Positions 24,384-33,850 of a stretch of DNA of 53,231 nucleotides are shown here, piece after piece. A program made the position numbers and the translations under genes. Every line of letters begins with the position of its first letter. Position 1 is the first letter of the stretch. The notes under the pieces were generated by a model. The model had not been told where the DNA came from. It made no database searches and saw only the letters and a list, made by a program, of their open reading frames with translations. This stretch comes from Gammaproteobacteria bacterium (GTDB lineage Bacteria; Pseudomonadota; Gammaproteobacteria; Thiohalomonadales; Thiohalomonadaceae). The DNA lies in the NCBI GenBank assembly GCA_024709225.1, contig JANJXC010000041.1, positions 1 through 53,231 on the forward strand, read 5' to 3'.

Positions 24384-25361
24384 ATGTTTGGATTCGGCAA
24401 GAACAAGCCCGGCGAGAAACCGGAAGAAAAGCAGGGCAAGCCCGGCCTGCTGGCGCGTCTGCGCCAGGGCCTGGCCAAGACCGGTCAGTTGCTCAACACC
24501 GACATCCGCGACCTGGTGCCGGTGGGGCGCAAGATCGATGACGAGCTGCTGGAAGAGCTGGAGACGCGCCTCCTGCTGGCCGACGTCGGCGTCGAGGCGA
24601 CCACCGCCATCATCCAGGACCTCACCAAGCGCATCTCGCGCAAGCAGCTCGACGACAGCACCGCCCTGTTCGCCGCCCTGCGTGAGGACATGGCCGCCAT
24701 CCTGGCGCCGAGCAGCCAGCCGCTGGTCATCGACGGCACGCACCAGCCCTTCGTGATCCTGATGGCCGGGATCAACGGCGCCGGCAAGACCACCACCATC
24801 GGCAAGCTGGCCAAGCGGTTACAGGCCGAGGGCAAGAGCGTGATGCTCGCCGCCGGCGACACCTTCCGTGCCGCCGCGGTGGAGCAGTTGCAGGTGTGGG
24901 GCGAGCGCAACGGCATCCCGGTCATCGCCCAGGGCAGCGGCGCCGACACCGCCTCGGTGATCTTCGATGCCCTGCAGGCGGCCAAGAGCCGCGGCATCGA
25001 TGTGCTCATCGCCGACACCGCCGGCCGCCTGCACACCCAGTCCAACCTGATGGAAGAGCTGAAGAAGGTGAAGCGTGTGCTGGGCAAGATCGACCCTGAC
25101 GCGCCGCACGAGGTGTTGCTGGTGCTTGATGCCGGCACCGGCCAGAACGCCCTGCAGCAGGCGCAGCAGTTCCACCAGGCCATCGGCGTCACCGGCCTCG
25201 CCCTGACCAAGCTGGACGGCACCGCCAAGGGCGGCATCATCTTCGCCATCGCCAAGCGCCTCGGCCTGCCGATCCGCTTCATCGGCGTGGGCGAGGGCAT
25301 CGACGACCTGCGCGTGTTCGAGGCCGGTGAATTTGTCGAGGCCCTGTTAGGTGAAAAATAG
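24384..25361 (+). CDS. ftsY: Signal recognition particle receptor
   Basis: A 325-residue SRP GTPase that receives ribosome-SRP complexes at the membrane. The acidic, lysine-rich N-terminal A domain is short (about 30 residues). GTPase motifs are GINGAGKTTTIGKLAK (G1), DTAGRLHTQ (G3) and TKLDGTAKGG (G4), with AGDTFRAAAVEQL after G1. No strong ribosome site is seen before the ATG at 24384. An upstream in-frame start at 24285 exists but adds residues unlike the family. It is followed by ftsE and ftsX, as in E. coli. Confidence 0.97.
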   Translation: MFGFGKNKPGEKPEEKQGKPGLLARLRQGLAKTGQLLNTDIRDLVPVGRKIDDELLEELETRLLLADVGVEATTAIIQDLTKRISRKQLDDSTALFAALREDMAAILAPSSQPLVIDGTHQPFVILMAGINGAGKTTTIGKLAKRLQAEGKSVMLAAGDTFRAAAVEQLQVWGERNGIPVIAQGSGADTASVIFDALQAAKSRGIDVLIADTAGRLHTQSNLMEELKKVKRVLGKIDPDAPHEVLLVLDAGTGQNALQQAQQFHQAIGVTGLALTKLDGTAKGGIIFAIAKRLGLPIRFIGVGEGIDDLRVFEAGEFVEALLGEK

Positions 25362-25450
25362 AGGAAAGATGCAAGAGCAAAGAGACAAGGGGTGGTGCGG
25401 CCTGCGGCCGGTTTTTCTTGTATCTTGTCACTTGTATCTTGTATCTGAAT
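25362..25450. repeat. ACAAGATACAAG-family element between ftsY and ftsE
   Basis: AGAGGAAAGATGCAAGAGC after the ftsY stop and repeated CTTGTATCTTG / CACTTGTATCTTG before ftsE form irregular arms around GGCCTGCGGCC. The opening AGAGGAAAGATGCAAG equals that in the element at 18014. Confidence 0.7.
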
Positions 25451-25454
25451 TTAA

Positions 25455-26126
25455 ATGATCCGTTTCTCCAACGTCAGCAAGCGCTATCCCGGCGGCTACG
25501 AGGCCCTGTCGGATGTGTCGCTGCATCTGGCACCGGGCGAGATGGCCTTTCTCACCGGCCACTCCGGCGCCGGCAAGTCCACCCTGCTCAAGCTCATCGC
25601 CCTCATCGAGCGGCCCACCAACGGCCAGGTGATCATCAACAGCCAGAACTTCGCCAAGGTCGGGCGGCGGCGCATCCCCTACGTGCGGCGCGACATCGGC
25701 ATCATCTTTCAGGACCATCGCCTGCTGTTCGATCGCACGGTGTTCGACAATGTCGCCCTGCCGCTGATCATCGCCGGCCACAGCCATCAGGAGATCGGTC
25801 GCCGCGTGCGTGCCGCGCTCGACAAGGTGGGCCTGCTCAGCAAGGAGAAGATGTATCCCATCACCCTGTCCGGCGGCGAACAGCAGCGCGTCGGCATCGC
25901 CCGCGCCGTGGTGAACAAGCCGCCGCTGCTGCTCGCCGACGAACCCACCGGCAATCTCGATCCGGATCTGTCGCGCGAGATCATGGGGCTGTTCGAGGAA
26001 TTCAACCGCGTCGGCGTGAGCGTGCTCATCGCCAGCCATGACCTGGAGCTGATCCGGCAGTTGGGCCATCGCGTGCTGCGGCTGGATCACGGTCGCCTGC
26101 TAGGCGATACGGGAGGGGCGCGCTGA
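25455..26126 (+). CDS. ftsE: Cell division ATP-binding protein FtsE
   Basis: A 223-residue ABC ATPase that works with FtsX at the division septum to activate peptidoglycan hydrolases. Walker A is GHSGAGKS (about 35-42), the Q-loop is in GIIFQDHRLL, the signature is LSGGEQQR, and Walker B is LLLADEPTGNLD. It starts 93 bp after ftsY across a repeat element, and its stop overlaps the ftsX start (TGATG). Confidence 0.97.
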   Translation: MIRFSNVSKRYPGGYEALSDVSLHLAPGEMAFLTGHSGAGKSTLLKLIALIERPTNGQVIINSQNFAKVGRRRIPYVRRDIGIIFQDHRLLFDRTVFDNVALPLIIAGHSHQEIGRRVRAALDKVGLLSKEKMYPITLSGGEQQRVGIARAVVNKPPLLLADEPTGNLDPDLSREIMGLFEEFNRVGVSVLIASHDLELIRQLGHRVLRLDHGRLLGDTGGAR

Positions 26127-27115
26127 TGGCCGAGCTGCAACGCAATGCCGGCGCCCCGGAAGGGGCGCGGGTGGTCAAGATGGGTATAGGCGCATTGTTG
26201 CGCTCCTGGCTGCTGCGCCACGTGCAGACCTTCTTCTACACCCTGGGCCAGATCTGGCGCCGCCCGTTCAACGCCATACTCACCGCCGCGGTGATCGGCA
26301 TCGCCCTGGCCCTGCCCGCCGGGCTGCACGTGCTGCTCGGCAATGCCCAGCAGGTGGCGCACGGCTGGGACGGCGCCACCCAGATATCGCTGTTCCTCAA
26401 GCGCAACGTGAGTGAGATGCGCGCCCAGTTGCTCGCGCGTGAGCTGGATGCCCTGCCGGAGATCGGGTCGGTGCGCTACATCTCGCGCGAGCAGGCCCTG
26501 GAGGAGTTCAAGAGCCTGTCCGGCTTCGGCGATGTGTTGCAGGTGCTGGAGGACAACCCGCTGCCCTCGGTACTGGTGCTGTTTCCCAAGGTGGAGCAGG
26601 AACAGGGGCCGGAGGCCATGGAGCGCCTGTTGGAGCAGTTGCGGGCCCGTCCCGAGGTGGACCTGGCGCAGCTGGACATGCAGTGGGTCAAGCGCATCTA
26701 CGCCATGATGGACATCGTCAGCCGCGGCGTCTGGGTGCTCGGTTCGCTGCTCGGTCTCGCGGTGCTGCTGGTGGTGGGCAACACGATACGGCTGGCCATC
26801 CAGAACCGGCGCGACGAAATCGTCATCATCAAGCTCATCGGCGGCACCGACGCCTTCATCCGTCGCCCCTTCCTCTACACCGGCTTCTGGTACGGCCTGT
26901 TCGGCGGTGCCGTCGCCCTGGGCATGATCCAGGTGTCGCTGCTGTTCCTCGCCGGTCCGGTGGCCGGTCTGGCCGGCCTGTACGGCAGCGATTTCCGTCT
27001 GCACGGCCTGGATGCGCTGACCGCCCTGGCGCTGTTCGGCGGCGGCTGCCTGCTCGGCCTGCTCGGCTCCTGGCTGGCGGTGGGGCGGCACCTGCGCGAG
27101 ATCGAGCCGACCTGA
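26126..27115 (+). CDS. ftsX: Cell division permease-like protein FtsX
   Basis: A 329-residue inner-membrane protein with four transmembrane segments. The first begins near residue 50 and the large periplasmic loop follows (ISLFLKRNVSEMRAQLLA, FGDVLQVLEDNPLPSVLVL). It then shows NRRDEIVIIKLIGGTDAFIRRPF, the conserved cytoplasmic loop that contacts FtsE. It overlaps ftsE by one base, so the pair is translationally coupled. A few extra residues precede the usual start. Confidence 0.96.
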   Translation: MAELQRNAGAPEGARVVKMGIGALLRSWLLRHVQTFFYTLGQIWRRPFNAILTAAVIGIALALPAGLHVLLGNAQQVAHGWDGATQISLFLKRNVSEMRAQLLARELDALPEIGSVRYISREQALEEFKSLSGFGDVLQVLEDNPLPSVLVLFPKVEQEQGPEAMERLLEQLRARPEVDLAQLDMQWVKRIYAMMDIVSRGVWVLGSLLGLAVLLVVGNTIRLAIQNRRDEIVIIKLIGGTDAFIRRPFLYTGFWYGLFGGAVALGMIQVSLLFLAGPVAGLAGLYGSDFRLHGLDALTALALFGGGCLLGLLGSWLAVGRHLREIEPT

Positions 27116-27232
27116 TAGGGTTTCTGCCGCATTGTGCGGGGAACGCCGGGGCCCGAAACTAACGTGCCTGTGGTATAAAACACACATGCTTGATGTGTGA
27201 TTGGAAAAGATGCGCAGGGAGAGGGAGCAGCG

Positions 27233-28555
27233 ATGAGCAACAGCATACTGGTGGTGGATAGTTCGGCGCTGTCGCGCGAACTCATCACCCGTCGTCTCGA
27301 CGAGGCCCTGCCCGGTGCGCGCGTCACCGCCGTCGGCACCGAGGCGGAGGCGTTGGCGCGGCTGGAGCAGGAGCGCTTTTCCATCGTCACCACCGCCCTG
27401 ATGCTGCCCGATGCCGACGGCCTCGACCTGTGCCGCCGCATCCGTCACAGCAAGCGCCACCACTACACCCCGGTGATCATCATCTCCAGCGACGCCGATC
27501 AGCGCCTGATCCGTGAGGGTTACGCCGCCGGCGTGACCGACTACTTCGACAAGTCCCTGGGCTTCCAGGCCTTCGGCCAGTTCATCAAGGCCTTCCTCGA
27601 ACGCAACGCCGCGCTGTATGGCCGTGTGCTGTACATCGAGGACAGCCGCACCGTCGCCGCCGTCACCAAGGGCATGCTGGAGCAGCACGGCCTGGCGGTG
27701 ACGCATACCATGGCGGTGGAGGATGCGCTGGACCTGCTGGGACATGCGCGGCAGGCCGATGAGCGCGGTTTCGACCTGGTGATTACCGATTTCTTCCTCA
27801 AGGGCGAGATGACCGGCGGCGACCTGCTCTATGTGCTGCGCGCGCGTCAGCACTATTCACAGCAGGAGCTGCCGGTGCTGGTGATCACCGGCAATGACGA
27901 CGTCTCCACCCAGGTGGAGGTGTTCCGTGCCGGTGCCAACGACTTCGTCAACAAGCCGCTGGTGGAGGAGGTGCTGATGGCGCGCGTGCGTTCGCTGCTC
28001 CTCATCAAGCACCAGTTCGACGCCATCCGCCGCCAGGCCGCCGACATGGAGCGCCTGGCCACCACCGACGCCCTCACCGGCGTGCGCAACCGCCGCTACC
28101 TGGTGGACGAGGGCCAGGGCTTCCTCAGCCGCACGCCGCAGGGCTGGGCGATGATCGTCGACCTCGATCACTTCAAGCGCATCAACGATGGCTTCGGTCA
28201 CCTCATCGGCGACAAGGTGCTGATGGCCATGGGCGACACGCTGAACCGGCTGTTTCCGGACGGTCTCTGCGCCCGCTTTGGTGGCGAGGAATTCGTCGTC
28301 CTGCTGCATGGCGACGGCGTCCCGGCGCGGGCAGAGGCGCTGCGCGCCGAGGTGGAAAAGCTCAAGCCCGCCGGGGTGGACGTCACCCTGAGCCTGGGCC
28401 TTGCCCCGGTGGCCGAACATCCGGGCAAGGACCTCAATGCCCTGCTCGGCATCGCCGACCAGGCCCTCTACAAGGCCAAGGCCGAAGGCCGCAACCGCGT
28501 CTGCCTGACGCACGGCGACGGCAGCATCAGTCCTGTAGCCTCCCCCAACGCCTGA
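27233..28555 (+). CDS. Double-receiver GGDEF response regulator (PleD-like)
   Basis: A 440-residue protein with two receiver domains and a GGDEF output domain (about 275-430), so a diguanylate cyclase. The first receiver (3-125) has lost its phospho-acceptor: the position expected to be Asp is A55 (SIVTTALMLP), and the metal-binding DD is DS. The second receiver (131-258) keeps D186 (LVITDFFLKG) and K241. The active site is GGEEF (350-354), with no RxxD inhibition site. In PleD the intact receiver is the first one, so the order is reversed. The gene stands alone before rpoH. Confidence 0.92.
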   Translation: MSNSILVVDSSALSRELITRRLDEALPGARVTAVGTEAEALARLEQERFSIVTTALMLPDADGLDLCRRIRHSKRHHYTPVIIISSDADQRLIREGYAAGVTDYFDKSLGFQAFGQFIKAFLERNAALYGRVLYIEDSRTVAAVTKGMLEQHGLAVTHTMAVEDALDLLGHARQADERGFDLVITDFFLKGEMTGGDLLYVLRARQHYSQQELPVLVITGNDDVSTQVEVFRAGANDFVNKPLVEEVLMARVRSLLLIKHQFDAIRRQAADMERLATTDALTGVRNRRYLVDEGQGFLSRTPQGWAMIVDLDHFKRINDGFGHLIGDKVLMAMGDTLNRLFPDGLCARFGGEEFVVLLHGDGVPARAEALRAEVEKLKPAGVDVTLSLGLAPVAEHPGKDLNALLGIADQALYKAKAEGRNRVCLTHGDGSISPVASPNA

Positions 28556-28584
28556 TCCTTTGCCGGCGGAACTCCCGCCCCCTC

Positions 28585-28611
28585 TTGGCACTCTCACCCT
28601 GAGAGTGCTAA
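28585..28611 (+). promoter_or_regulatory. CIRCE element (HrcA operator) upstream of rpoH
   Basis: TTGGCACTC-N9-GAGTGCTAA matches the CIRCE consensus TTAGCACTC-N9-GAGTGCTAA with one mismatch, in the third base. It lies 115 bp before the rpoH ATG. HrcA is the repressor that binds such elements at heat-shock operons. Confidence 0.85.
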
Positions 28612-28725
28612 AACTATCCCACCGAGGAATTTGCCGGCAGGGATTGCGCTGCCAATAGTTGAGTGTTATGGTTGGTTTTAACTGGGCCAGCCAACTGGCA
28701 TGTGAACGCGAGATAGGGAGTAACA

Positions 28726-29574
<849 letters not shown>

Positions 29575-29594
29575 CCGGCGTTTTTTGCGGCACC

Positions 29595-29632
29595 AACGAC
29601 AACGGCCTCCCAGTGAGGCCGTTGTCGTTTTC
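29595..29632. terminator. Strong hairpin terminator after rpoH
   Basis: Two 15-bp arms, AACGACAACGGCCTC and GAGGCCGTTGTCGTT, flank CCAGT and are followed by TTTTCC. It also lies just after the minus-strand gene at 29645 and could work in both directions. Confidence 0.9.
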
Positions 29633-29644
29633 CGGCGCTGCGGC

Positions 29645-30004
29645 TCAGTGATTGAGGGACAGCGAGATGGTGGTGCCGGCGGGGGTCGGTACGATGCTGA
29701 TGGCGATGCTGCTCCGCTGGCGGCTGAACTCCAGCGCATGGGCGTTGCCGATGGCGATGGCGGCGGTCTGCTCCCAACCCTTTTCGGTGAGCTGGTCGTG
29801 GTAATAGCGGGCCGCCTGTTCCACCGGGCTGGCGGTATTGATCACCACGCTGGCGCCCTGCGGATATTCGCTGGCGGAGTCCAGCTGGGCCTGCGGGTAG
29901 AGCGGGATTTCCTGTTCGAGGACGCTGGGGTAGCCGGCGGCCGCCAGGGCCGTGGTGGCAAACAGCAACAGGCTGGAGAATAAAACACGGGCGTAGGCTG
30001 ACAT
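29645..30004 (-). CDS. Small periplasmic protein of unknown function
   Basis: A 119-residue protein with a signal peptide (MSAYARVLFSSLLLFATTA, cleavage near ALAA). The mature part is about 95 residues: YPSVLEQEIPLYPQAQLDSA is followed by an amphipathic stretch (PVEQAARYYHDQLTEKGWEQ) and an all-beta end (TTISLSLNH). I do not recognise the family. The start follows GGAGGGGAATT. It is convergent with rpoH and divergent from the ZIP transporter gene. Confidence 0.75.
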   Translation of the reverse strand: MSAYARVLFSSLLLFATTALAAAGYPSVLEQEIPLYPQAQLDSASEYPQGASVVINTASPVEQAARYYHDQLTEKGWEQTAAIAIGNAHALEFSRQRSSIAISIVPTPAGTTISLSLNH

Positions 30005-30187
30005 AATTCCCCTCCATGGAGTAATTGATTCCCTAAGGAATATTTGTATACCAGTTCGCATTTTTTGGCAATTGCAAATTAGTACATTTTTATATAGACA
30101 TATAATTTACAAGGTTTATGTTGCGGGTGCATGACAGGGTGGCATGGCAGTGAAGCCGCCGCCCATCCGGTCTAGCCTGTGAATATC

Positions 30188-30982
30188 ATGGAACAGAATG
30201 TTCTGTTGGCCCTTGGTCTTACCGCGCTGGCCGGCCTGTCCACCGGCATCGGTAGCGCCGTCGCGCTGTTTGCCCGGCGCAGCAATGTCTCCCTGCTGTC
30301 GGCGGCGCTCGGCTTTTCCGCCGGTGTGATGATCTATGTGTCGTTTGTCGAACTGCTGGCCGGCGGCCAGGTCTTGCTGCAAAACCACTACGGGATGAAG
30401 CTGGGCAGCTGGCTGACGGTGGGGGGATTCTTCGGCGGGATCCTGCTGATCCTGATCATCGACATGCTGGTGCCGGCGCATGAAAACCCGCACCAGGCCC
30501 AGTTCATGAATGACAACGGTGCGGGTCTGCAGCATCTGCATCGCGTCGGTCTGCTGTCCGCCCTGGCCATCGGCATCCACAACTTTCCCGAGGGTATGGC
30601 CACCTTCATGGCGGTGCTGGCCGATCCGCTGGTGGGCGTGTCCATCGCCATCGCCATTGCCCTGCACAACATCCCGGAAGGTATCTCCATCGCGGTGCCG
30701 GTGTATTACGCCAGCGGCAGCCGGCGCCGCGCCTTCTGGTTTTCCTTTCTCTCCGGCCTGGCCGAGCCGGTGGGTGCATTGGTCGGCTATCTGCTGTTGC
30801 GCCCGTTTCTCGATGACGGCGTCATGGGGCTGGTCTTCGCGGCGGTGGCGGGGATCATGGTGTTCATCTCGCTGGATCAGCTCATCCCCAATGCCAAGAA
30901 GTACGATACAGGCCATCAGGCGGTGTATGGCCTCATTGCCGGCATGGGGGTGATGGCGGTGACGCTGGTGATGCTGGCGTAG
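30188..30982 (+). CDS. zupT: ZIP-family divalent metal transporter (ZupT-like)
   Basis: A 264-residue inner-membrane protein with eight predicted helices. The family motifs are HNFPEGMATF in helix 4 and HNIPEGISIAVPVYYASGS in helix 5, with metal-binding His and Glu residues. It should import zinc and other divalent metals. The ATG at 30188 is used; a GTG at 30179 is possible, and neither has a good ribosome site. An AT-rich patch at 30070-30120 probably holds the promoter. It ends one base before the bioD stop, tail to tail. Confidence 0.93.
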   Translation: MEQNVLLALGLTALAGLSTGIGSAVALFARRSNVSLLSAALGFSAGVMIYVSFVELLAGGQVLLQNHYGMKLGSWLTVGGFFGGILLILIIDMLVPAHENPHQAQFMNDNGAGLQHLHRVGLLSALAIGIHNFPEGMATFMAVLADPLVGVSIAIAIALHNIPEGISIAVPVYYASGSRRRAFWFSFLSGLAEPVGALVGYLLLRPFLDDGVMGLVFAAVAGIMVFISLDQLIPNAKKYDTGHQAVYGLIAGMGVMAVTLVMLA

Positions 30983-30983
30983 C

Positions 30984-31655
30984 TCAGAGGCAGGGATTGA
31001 TCTGCGCCGCAATGGCCTCCACGCACAATCCCTCCTGATAGGGGATGACGCCGAGCAGCGGCGCATCGATGCGCTGCTGGATGGAGAGGATGTTCTGCGG
31101 CAGCTTGCTCATGCGCAGGTCGAGGGTGTTGGCGACCCAGCCGGTGAGCTTGCAGCCACGCGCGCGGATCGCTTCGGCGGTAAGCAGGGCGTGATTGATG
31201 CAGCCCAGGCGCAGGCCGACCACCAGGATGACCTCCAGATCGAGCCGGATGGCGAGATCGGCCATGGATTCACGCTCGTTGAGCGGCACCAGCCAGCCGC
31301 CGGCCCCTTCCACTACCACCGCATCGGCCGCGGCGGCGAGGGTCTGATAGTGCCGTGCGATGCGCTCCAGCTCGATGTGCATGCCGGTCTGTGCCGCAGC
31401 CAGATGTGGCGCCACCGCTGGGCCGAAGGCATAGGGATTGATCACGGTGTAATCCATCGGCAGCGAACCGTGCTGCTGCAACAGCAGCGCATCTTCATTG
31501 CGCAGGCCATCCGGCGTCTGCTCGCAGCCGGCCGCCACCGGCTTCATGCCAAGCACGCGCATACCCTGGCGCTGCAGGGCCACCATCAGGCCGGCGCTGA
31601 CCCAGGTCTTGCCCACGCCGGTGTCGGTGCCAGTGACGAAGATGCCGCGGGTCAT
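30984..31655 (-). CDS. bioD: Dethiobiotin synthetase
   Basis: A 223-residue ATP-dependent ligase that closes the ureido ring of dethiobiotin using CO2. The P-loop is GTDTGVGKTWVSAGL. MKPVAAGCEQTPDGLRNEDA and VEGAGGWLVPLN are family motifs. The ATG at 31655 is chosen because GGGGA lies 9 bp upstream; the ATG at 31664 is only 1 bp from it. It is the last gene of bioB-F-H-C-D and meets zupT tail to tail with one base between. Confidence 0.96.
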   Translation of the reverse strand: MTRGIFVTGTDTGVGKTWVSAGLMVALQRQGMRVLGMKPVAAGCEQTPDGLRNEDALLLQQHGSLPMDYTVINPYAFGPAVAPHLAAAQTGMHIELERIARHYQTLAAAADAVVVEGAGGWLVPLNERESMADLAIRLDLEVILVVGLRLGCINHALLTAEAIRARGCKLTGWVANTLDLRMSKLPQNILSIQQRIDAPLLGVIPYQEGLCVEAIAAQINPCL

Positions 31656-31669
31656 GATGTGCATTCCCC

Positions 31670-31845
31670 GTAGGGTGCGCACTGCGCACCGGGAACCAGA
31701 TGCAAGGACAAAGGCCTGACACGGTGGTGTACGTTACGTGCAGGGCTTTTGCATGCAAAAACTACGTGCGCAGCGAGTTCTACCACTTGCATCTTGTAAC
31801 TTGAAACTTGTGTCTCGGTTTTCAGTTGCAGGTGCGCGGTGCGCA
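31670..31845. repeat. Composite inverted-repeat element between bioC and bioD
   Basis: GTAGGGTGCGCACTGCGCAC at one end and GGTGCGCGGTGCGCACC at the other enclose AGATGCAAGGACAAAGG and CACTTGCATCTTGTAACTTG, which belong to the CAAGTT/ACAAG family. It looks like one element type sitting inside another. It fills almost the whole 213-bp gap. Confidence 0.72.
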
Positions 31846-31868
31846 CCCCGCGGGAAACTGTTGTCATC

Positions 31869-32759
31869 TCAGCGCCTCTGCTTCAGTTCGGCCTGCAACT
31901 GGGCAAACGGGATGGCGGTGACGCCGTCGCGTGTCTGCCGCTGCGGTGTCAGCGGCGTCCAGGCATGACCGTAGACGATCTCGTAGCTGGCCGGCAGACG
32001 GCCGTCGCGGCGGAACCGCTCATAGGCGGCCAGCATGGCGTTCAGCTTGTTTTTACCGGTGAGGCCGCTGTGACGGCCGCGATTAACGTTGTGGGCACCG
32101 ATGGTCTTGAGGTCGCTCATCAGGGTGCGCGCATCCTGGTAGGTCAGCACGATGTCCTCGCGGTCCATCACCGGGTCGGCAAAGCCATTGCGCAACAGGC
32201 CATCGCCCAGGTCATGCATGTCGACGAATGCATTGACATGCATCGCCGCGTCCACCGCGCGCCAGGCGGCGCGCAGCTCCTTCAGCGTGTCGGGGCCGAA
32301 GGTGGAGAACAGCAGCAGGCCGCCCGGTTTCAGCACGCGGCGGAATTCGGCGAAGGTGGTGTCCGGATTGCTGCACCACTGAATGGTGACATTGGAAAAC
32401 ACAAGGTCGACCGAGGCGTCGGCCAGTGGCAGTGCTTCGGCATCGGCGCAAACGAAGCCCGGACGGCGGCGCAGGCGCTGCCACCAGCCGAAGCGTCGGC
32501 GCGTGTACTGCAGCATGCCGTGCGCGATGTCGAGGGCAATGAGCCGTGCCTGCGGATAGCGTGCCGCCAGTTGCGTGCTGCAAAAGCCGGTGCCGCTGCC
32601 CACCTCCAGCACGCGCTGCGGTGTGATCTTCATCAGTTCCAGCCGCTCCAGCAGGCGCGTGCCGATCTCGCGCTGCAACACCGCCGCCTCGTCATAACGC
32701 GAAGCGGCCTTCTCAAAGGCGGCGCGCACCAGGCGCTTGTCGGGCAGGGGCAGGTTCAT
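31869..32759 (-). CDS. bioC: Malonyl-ACP O-methyltransferase
   Basis: A 296-residue SAM-dependent methyltransferase that methylates malonyl-ACP to begin pimeloyl synthesis. It has the SAM loop RVLEVGSGTGFCSTQL (a little past residue 45), ALDIAHGMLQYTRRR, and VFSNVTIQWCSNPDTTFAEFRRVLKPGG. GPDTLKELRAAW is typical of BioC. The ATG at 32759 begins MNLPLPDKRLVRAAFEKAA, the family N terminus. An open frame continues upstream through the repeat element, and is not coding. Confidence 0.95.
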   Translation of the reverse strand: MNLPLPDKRLVRAAFEKAASRYDEAAVLQREIGTRLLERLELMKITPQRVLEVGSGTGFCSTQLAARYPQARLIALDIAHGMLQYTRRRFGWWQRLRRRPGFVCADAEALPLADASVDLVFSNVTIQWCSNPDTTFAEFRRVLKPGGLLLFSTFGPDTLKELRAAWRAVDAAMHVNAFVDMHDLGDGLLRNGFADPVMDREDIVLTYQDARTLMSDLKTIGAHNVNRGRHSGLTGKNKLNAMLAAYERFRRDGRLPASYEIVYGHAWTPLTPQRQTRDGVTAIPFAQLQAELKQRR

Positions 32760-32770
32760 GGAATCGAAAA

Positions 32771-32912
32771 TCCAACGCAAAGGCGCAAAGACGCAAAGGG
32801 ATCGTGTGTTTCGGTGCGTAAGCCGCCCGCTTGGCTGGGGAGATACTGGCACCTGCGCTTACTGCAACAAGGCATCTTTGCGCCCTTTGCATCTTTGCGT
32901 CTTTGCGTTGGA
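32771..32912. repeat. Inverted-repeat element, CCAACGCAAAG family, between bioH and bioC
   Basis: TCCAACGCAAAGGCGCAAAG and CTTTGCGTCTTTGCGTTGGA are complementary arms, with repeats of GCAAAG/CTTTGC inside. The same family lies next door at 33699-33846. Confidence 0.85.
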
Positions 32913-32928
32913 TGTTGCCTTCCAAATC

Positions 32929-33687
32929 TCATCGCAGGAACGCCTCCAGCGCGGCGAGGAATGCGTCGGGATGCGACAGGAAGGGCGCGTGGCCCGCGTT
33001 GTCGATGACGCACAACTGGCCGCGTGGCAGATGGCTGGCGGTGTATTCAGCCGCAGGCAGCGGTGCCAGGGTGTCGCGCGCGCCGTGCAATACCAGCGTC
33101 GGCTGCTTGATGGTGGACAGTACGCTGCGCAGGTCGGCGTCGCGCAGGATGGTCAGGCCGCCGGCCAGTGCCGCGGGCTGCGGCTGGCCGTGGGCGAACA
33201 GGTCCTGGCGTAGTGCGCGCAGTTCCTCGCGTGCGCGTTCCGAGCCACGCGCCTGGATGGCGAGGAAGCGCTGCAGGGTCTGCTCCCAGTTGTCGCGCAC
33301 CGAGGCGGCGAACTGTTCGAACTCCGCCTCCGGCATGCCGTGCGGCCAACCGGCGCGCTGGGTGAAACAGGGATTGGCACCAACCAGGATCAGTCGTGCG
33401 ATGGACGCGCCCTGTGCTGCTGCGGCGAGGGCGATGCGGCCGCCCAGCGACCAGCCCAGCCAGGTGGCCTCTGGCGGCACGGCAGCGGCGACGCTGCGCG
33501 CCACATTATTCAGCGTGTAGCCCTCGGCCGGCAGCGCGCTGCGGCCGTGGCCGGGCAGGTCGACGAGATGCAGGCGATAACGTGGCGTGAGCAAAGGCAC
33601 GACACTGCGGAAGATGCCGCCGTGCAGGCCCCAGCCATGCAGCAGCACCAGATCGGGGCCGTTGCCGATGGTTTCGAGGTGAATCAT
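32929..33687 (-). CDS. bioH: Pimeloyl-ACP methyl ester carboxylesterase
   Basis: A 252-residue alpha/beta hydrolase that removes the methyl group added by BioC. The nucleophile elbow is GWSLGG, the acid is D in GARDTLAPL, and the base is H in DNAGHAPFLSHP. LVLLHGWGLHGGIF marks the oxyanion region. The ATG at 33687 begins MIHLETIGNGPDLVLLHG. It lies between bioF and bioC with an inverted-repeat element on each side. Confidence 0.95.
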   Translation of the reverse strand: MIHLETIGNGPDLVLLHGWGLHGGIFRSVVPLLTPRYRLHLVDLPGHGRSALPAEGYTLNNVARSVAAAVPPEATWLGWSLGGRIALAAAAQGASIARLILVGANPCFTQRAGWPHGMPEAEFEQFAASVRDNWEQTLQRFLAIQARGSERAREELRALRQDLFAHGQPQPAALAGGLTILRDADLRSVLSTIKQPTLVLHGARDTLAPLPAAEYTASHLPRGQLCVIDNAGHAPFLSHPDAFLAALEAFLR

Positions 33688-33698
33688 GAACGGCAACA

Positions 33699-33846
33699 TC
33701 CAACGCAAAGGCGCAAAAACGCAAAGGACGCAGAGAAAAGATCGCTTGAATACAAAAGACCGTCCGTGGCATGCATATCGCGCAAGCCATGGGCCGATCG
33801 ACCAAGCAAATTTGCGCCCTCTGCGTCTTTGCGCCTTTGCGTTGGA
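33699..33846. repeat. Inverted-repeat element, CCAACGCAAAG family, between bioF and bioH
   Basis: TCCAACGCAAAGGCGCAAAA and TCTTTGCGCCTTTGCGTTGG form the arms; an inner ACGCAGAG/CTCTGCGT pair lies inside. It is one of two copies of the family flanking bioH. Confidence 0.85.
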
Positions 33847-33850
33847 TTTT

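Noticed and set aside
30070-30120. Zur or Fur operator before zupT in the AT-rich patch
   Set aside because: No consensus match was found; only AT-richness supports it, so I list it as probable promoter DNA only in the gene entry.
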